A DNA stretch of 6,420 nt from JBMNQS01 sp050944255 (lineage in GTDB: Bacteria > Bacillota > Clostridia > Christensenellales > Maliibacteriaceae). Shown one piece after another: positions 5,012-6,420 of this stretch (its first letter is position 1; every line of letters begins with the position of its first letter). Both the position numbers and the translations under genes were made by a program. The DNA lies in the NCBI GenBank assembly GCA_050944255.1, contig JBMNQS010000095.1, positions 1 to 6,420 of the forward strand, given 5' to 3'. The notes below the pieces were generated by a model. It did no database searches, had not been told where the DNA came from, and worked only from the letters and a program-made list of their open reading frames with translations.

Positions 5012-6214
5012 GTGCTTCGCAACGTGAAGCTGGCGCTGCACAATCTTGCCCAAAACGTGGTCAGACAAACGAAATCCCTGGCGGTGATCGTGCTGTGCTT
5101 CGCGCTGGCGCTGTTTTCGCTGATATACATGTATGCCTATTACACCGGCGTCAAAAAAGGCGACGTGGAAACAAGCGGCAGGGACACTTACGTGGTCAAC
5201 GTGAAACTTCCCGCACTGCCCGACGCGCTGCCGGTGATCTCGCCGGAAAGACACGAAAAGCTGCTCGAATATATCGGGGCAAGGCGCCTTCCCGATCTTT
5301 ATGCCGTGCGCTATGAAGGCACCACGCAGACCAACCGGTACGAGGGACGGCCGCTTTCTCCCGATCATGCCGTGGGCAGGCCGTATCAGGTGGTGGGCAT
5401 GCAGTACTGGGATGCGGGCAGGCTCATGTGGGGGCTTTTCCAGGAGGCGCGCCTGATGCAGGGCCGGTGGCTGCGCAGGGGCGATATGGGCAAGAACCGG
5501 GCCGTGGTCCACTGGACGCTGGATACGGAGAACTCCCCGGACGTCAGTGCTATGCCGCCGGAAGTTACCCTGATGCACGACGACACCGTTTACCAGACGG
5601 TGGGCATGGCGGACTTTTTTACCGACACTTCCGGCGGCTACTGCATCGTCATTCCCATCGATACCTATATTGAAAAGGGGTATCCGGTATACAACGTGAC
5701 GCTACTGTTTTCCGCCAGTCCCAATGTGTTCCAGCGCAGGGGCCTGAAGAAATTTGTGAATACGGAGCTTTTCCCCGGCGGCAATTTTGTGCTGGAGGCG
5801 GCGTACTCCGACGACAGCGGCGGCCGGGTCAGCCGGTACGCCCACCAGTTGGCCACATCGGTGTATATGGGCTTTCTGGCCTGCGTCAACGCACTGGCGC
5901 TGTTTATTTTCTGGATGAGGAACAATATGCGCCAGTCGGCCATCTACATGATGCACGGGCTTTCCGCCCCGAACCTGAAGTGGACGCTGGCCATGGAGGT
6001 GGGTTTCATCACCATGATCGGCTTTAGTCTGGGACTGGCAGTCTTCTTTGCGGTGCGTCTGCTGATACCGGGCGCCGAAAACTACTTGTACGCGCTGCGC
6101 TGGTGGGAACCCCTTGTGATGATGCTGGGCATCGAGGCGTTCGTGCAGCTGTGCGTGGACGTGGCCTATCTGAATACCTATACAAACGACGCGCTGATCT
6201 CCCAGGTGTATTGA
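5012..6214 (+). CDS. ABC transporter permease C, FtsX-like, paralogue of B
   Basis: A 400-residue membrane protein with a GTG start and the same layout as permease B: helix 1 at about 22-41, an extracytoplasmic domain at about 45-279, then helices at about 281-302, 328-349 and 367-386. Shared features with B include AVRYEGTT, GRWLR, the YMMHGL loop after helix 2 (312-317), NLKWT, the charged last helix GIEAFVQLCVDV (E375 and D383) and the C-terminal YTNDALI. It lies 25 bases after B. The pair probably arose by tandem duplication and may form a heterodimer, as LolC/LolE do in the same superfamily; this is inference. No ATPase follows in the window. The next gene seems to have its own promoter, so C is likely the last gene of the operon. 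Confidence 0.85.
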   Translation: MLRNVKLALHNLAQNVVRQTKSLAVIVLCFALALFSLIYMYAYYTGVKKGDVETSGRDTYVVNVKLPALPDALPVISPERHEKLLEYIGARRLPDLYAVRYEGTTQTNRYEGRPLSPDHAVGRPYQVVGMQYWDAGRLMWGLFQEARLMQGRWLRRGDMGKNRAVVHWTLDTENSPDVSAMPPEVTLMHDDTVYQTVGMADFFTDTSGGYCIVIPIDTYIEKGYPVYNVTLLFSASPNVFQRRGLKKFVNTELFPGGNFVLEAAYSDDSGGRVSRYAHQLATSVYMGFLACVNALALFIFWMRNNMRQSAIYMMHGLSAPNLKWTLAMEVGFITMIGFSLGLAVFFAVRLLIPGAENYLYALRWWEPLVMMLGIEAFVQLCVDVAYLNTYTNDALISQVY

Positions 6215-6240
6215 CCGGCGGCGCGGTATGCCGGTATGAT
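6211..6240 (+). promoter_or_regulatory. Likely promoter of the DUF6483-like gene
   Basis: TTGACC at 6211-6216 matches the -35 consensus at five of six positions and includes the stop codon of permease C. After 18 bases TATGAT at 6235-6240 matches the -10 at five of six. Transcription would start near 6247, giving a leader of about 25 bases. This is the best promoter in the window. A CCGGC/GCCGG inverted repeat (6215-6219 and 6230-6234) lies between the two boxes. Confidence 0.6.
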
Positions 6241-6271
6241 GGGAATATAAGGAAAGCGGGAGGCGGCGCTC

Positions 6272-6420
6272 ATGTACCACCAGGATTGGATCATGCGGCA
6301 GATCCAGATGCTGACGCAGATGATGGCGCGGGTCTTTTTTGACAAGGACGCGATTGTCTACCAAATGGACGATAAAAATGACCTGAGCCGGGGGGACCTT
6401 CTGCACAAAGAGCTTCTGGC
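6272..6420 (+). CDS. DUF6483-like protein, N-terminal part only
   Basis: An open frame starts at ATG 6272 and runs off the right edge, giving 49 complete codons. GGGAGG at 6258-6263 stands eight bases before the start. The product begins MYHQDWIMRQIQMLTQMMAR. This xxQDWxMRQIxM opening, followed by an amphipathic helix, resembles the DUF6483 family of Clostridia, cytoplasmic helical proteins of unknown function; I make this match from memory. No signal peptide or membrane helix is visible. It is probably transcribed from the promoter at 6211-6240 and so may be independent of the transporter operon. Confidence 0.65.
   Translation, partial: MYHQDWIMRQIQMLTQMMARVFFDKDAIVYQMDDKNDLSRGDLLHKELL

Noticed and set aside
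3805..5130. Minus-strand open frame of 441 codons opposite permeases B and C
   Set aside because: It crosses the boundary between two real genes and its translation is rich in His, Arg and Pro without helices. Similar shadow frames occur opposite permease C because B and C are paralogues.
1..6420. tRNA, rRNA, CRISPR array, insertion sequence or phage attachment site
   Set aside because: No cloverleaf, spaced short repeats, transposase-like frame or terminal inverted repeats were seen on either strand.

Overview
The window looks like chromosomal DNA of a fairly GC-rich member of the Bacillota, probably class Clostridia. Strong GGAGG-type Shine-Dalgarno sites sit 5-8 bases before the starts, TTG and GTG starts are common, and the partial gene at the right edge resembles a small protein family (DUF6483) seen mainly in Clostridia. 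This placement is inference; no rRNA, tRNA or other marker is present.

Layout. (1) Positions 1-435, minus strand: the N-terminal part of a multi-pass membrane protein that runs off the left edge. (2) Positions 436-1013: a non-coding divergent region of about 580 bases, visibly more AT-rich in its middle. It carries weak promoter candidates, an imperfect repeated motif and a 20-base near-palindrome. (3) Positions 1014-6214, plus strand: a six-gene cluster that reads as one operon. The order is permease A (1014-2270), ABC ATPase (2270-2977), a 161-base gap rich in inverted repeats, a 147-residue single-pass membrane protein (3139-3582), a 43-residue small membrane or secreted peptide (3596-3727), permease B (3724-4986) and permease C (5012-6214). 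(4) Positions 6211-6420: a good promoter overlapping the end of permease C, then the start of a DUF6483-like gene that runs off the right edge.

How the genes fit together. The ATPase has every motif of the MacB/LolD/FtsE type. All three permeases have the four-helix FtsX/MacB layout: one N-terminal helix, a large extracytoplasmic domain, then three C-terminal helices. B and C are clear tandem paralogues, while A is distant from them. A single ATPase therefore appears to serve three permeases. Such transporters usually do not move small solutes across the membrane. They extrude or sense peptides, lipids or lipoproteins, or transmit force to envelope proteins. The two small membrane or secreted proteins placed between ATPase and permeases B/C are probably dedicated accessory parts or a substrate. 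I do not recognise a characterised system with this exact gene order. The substrate cannot be read from the sequence.
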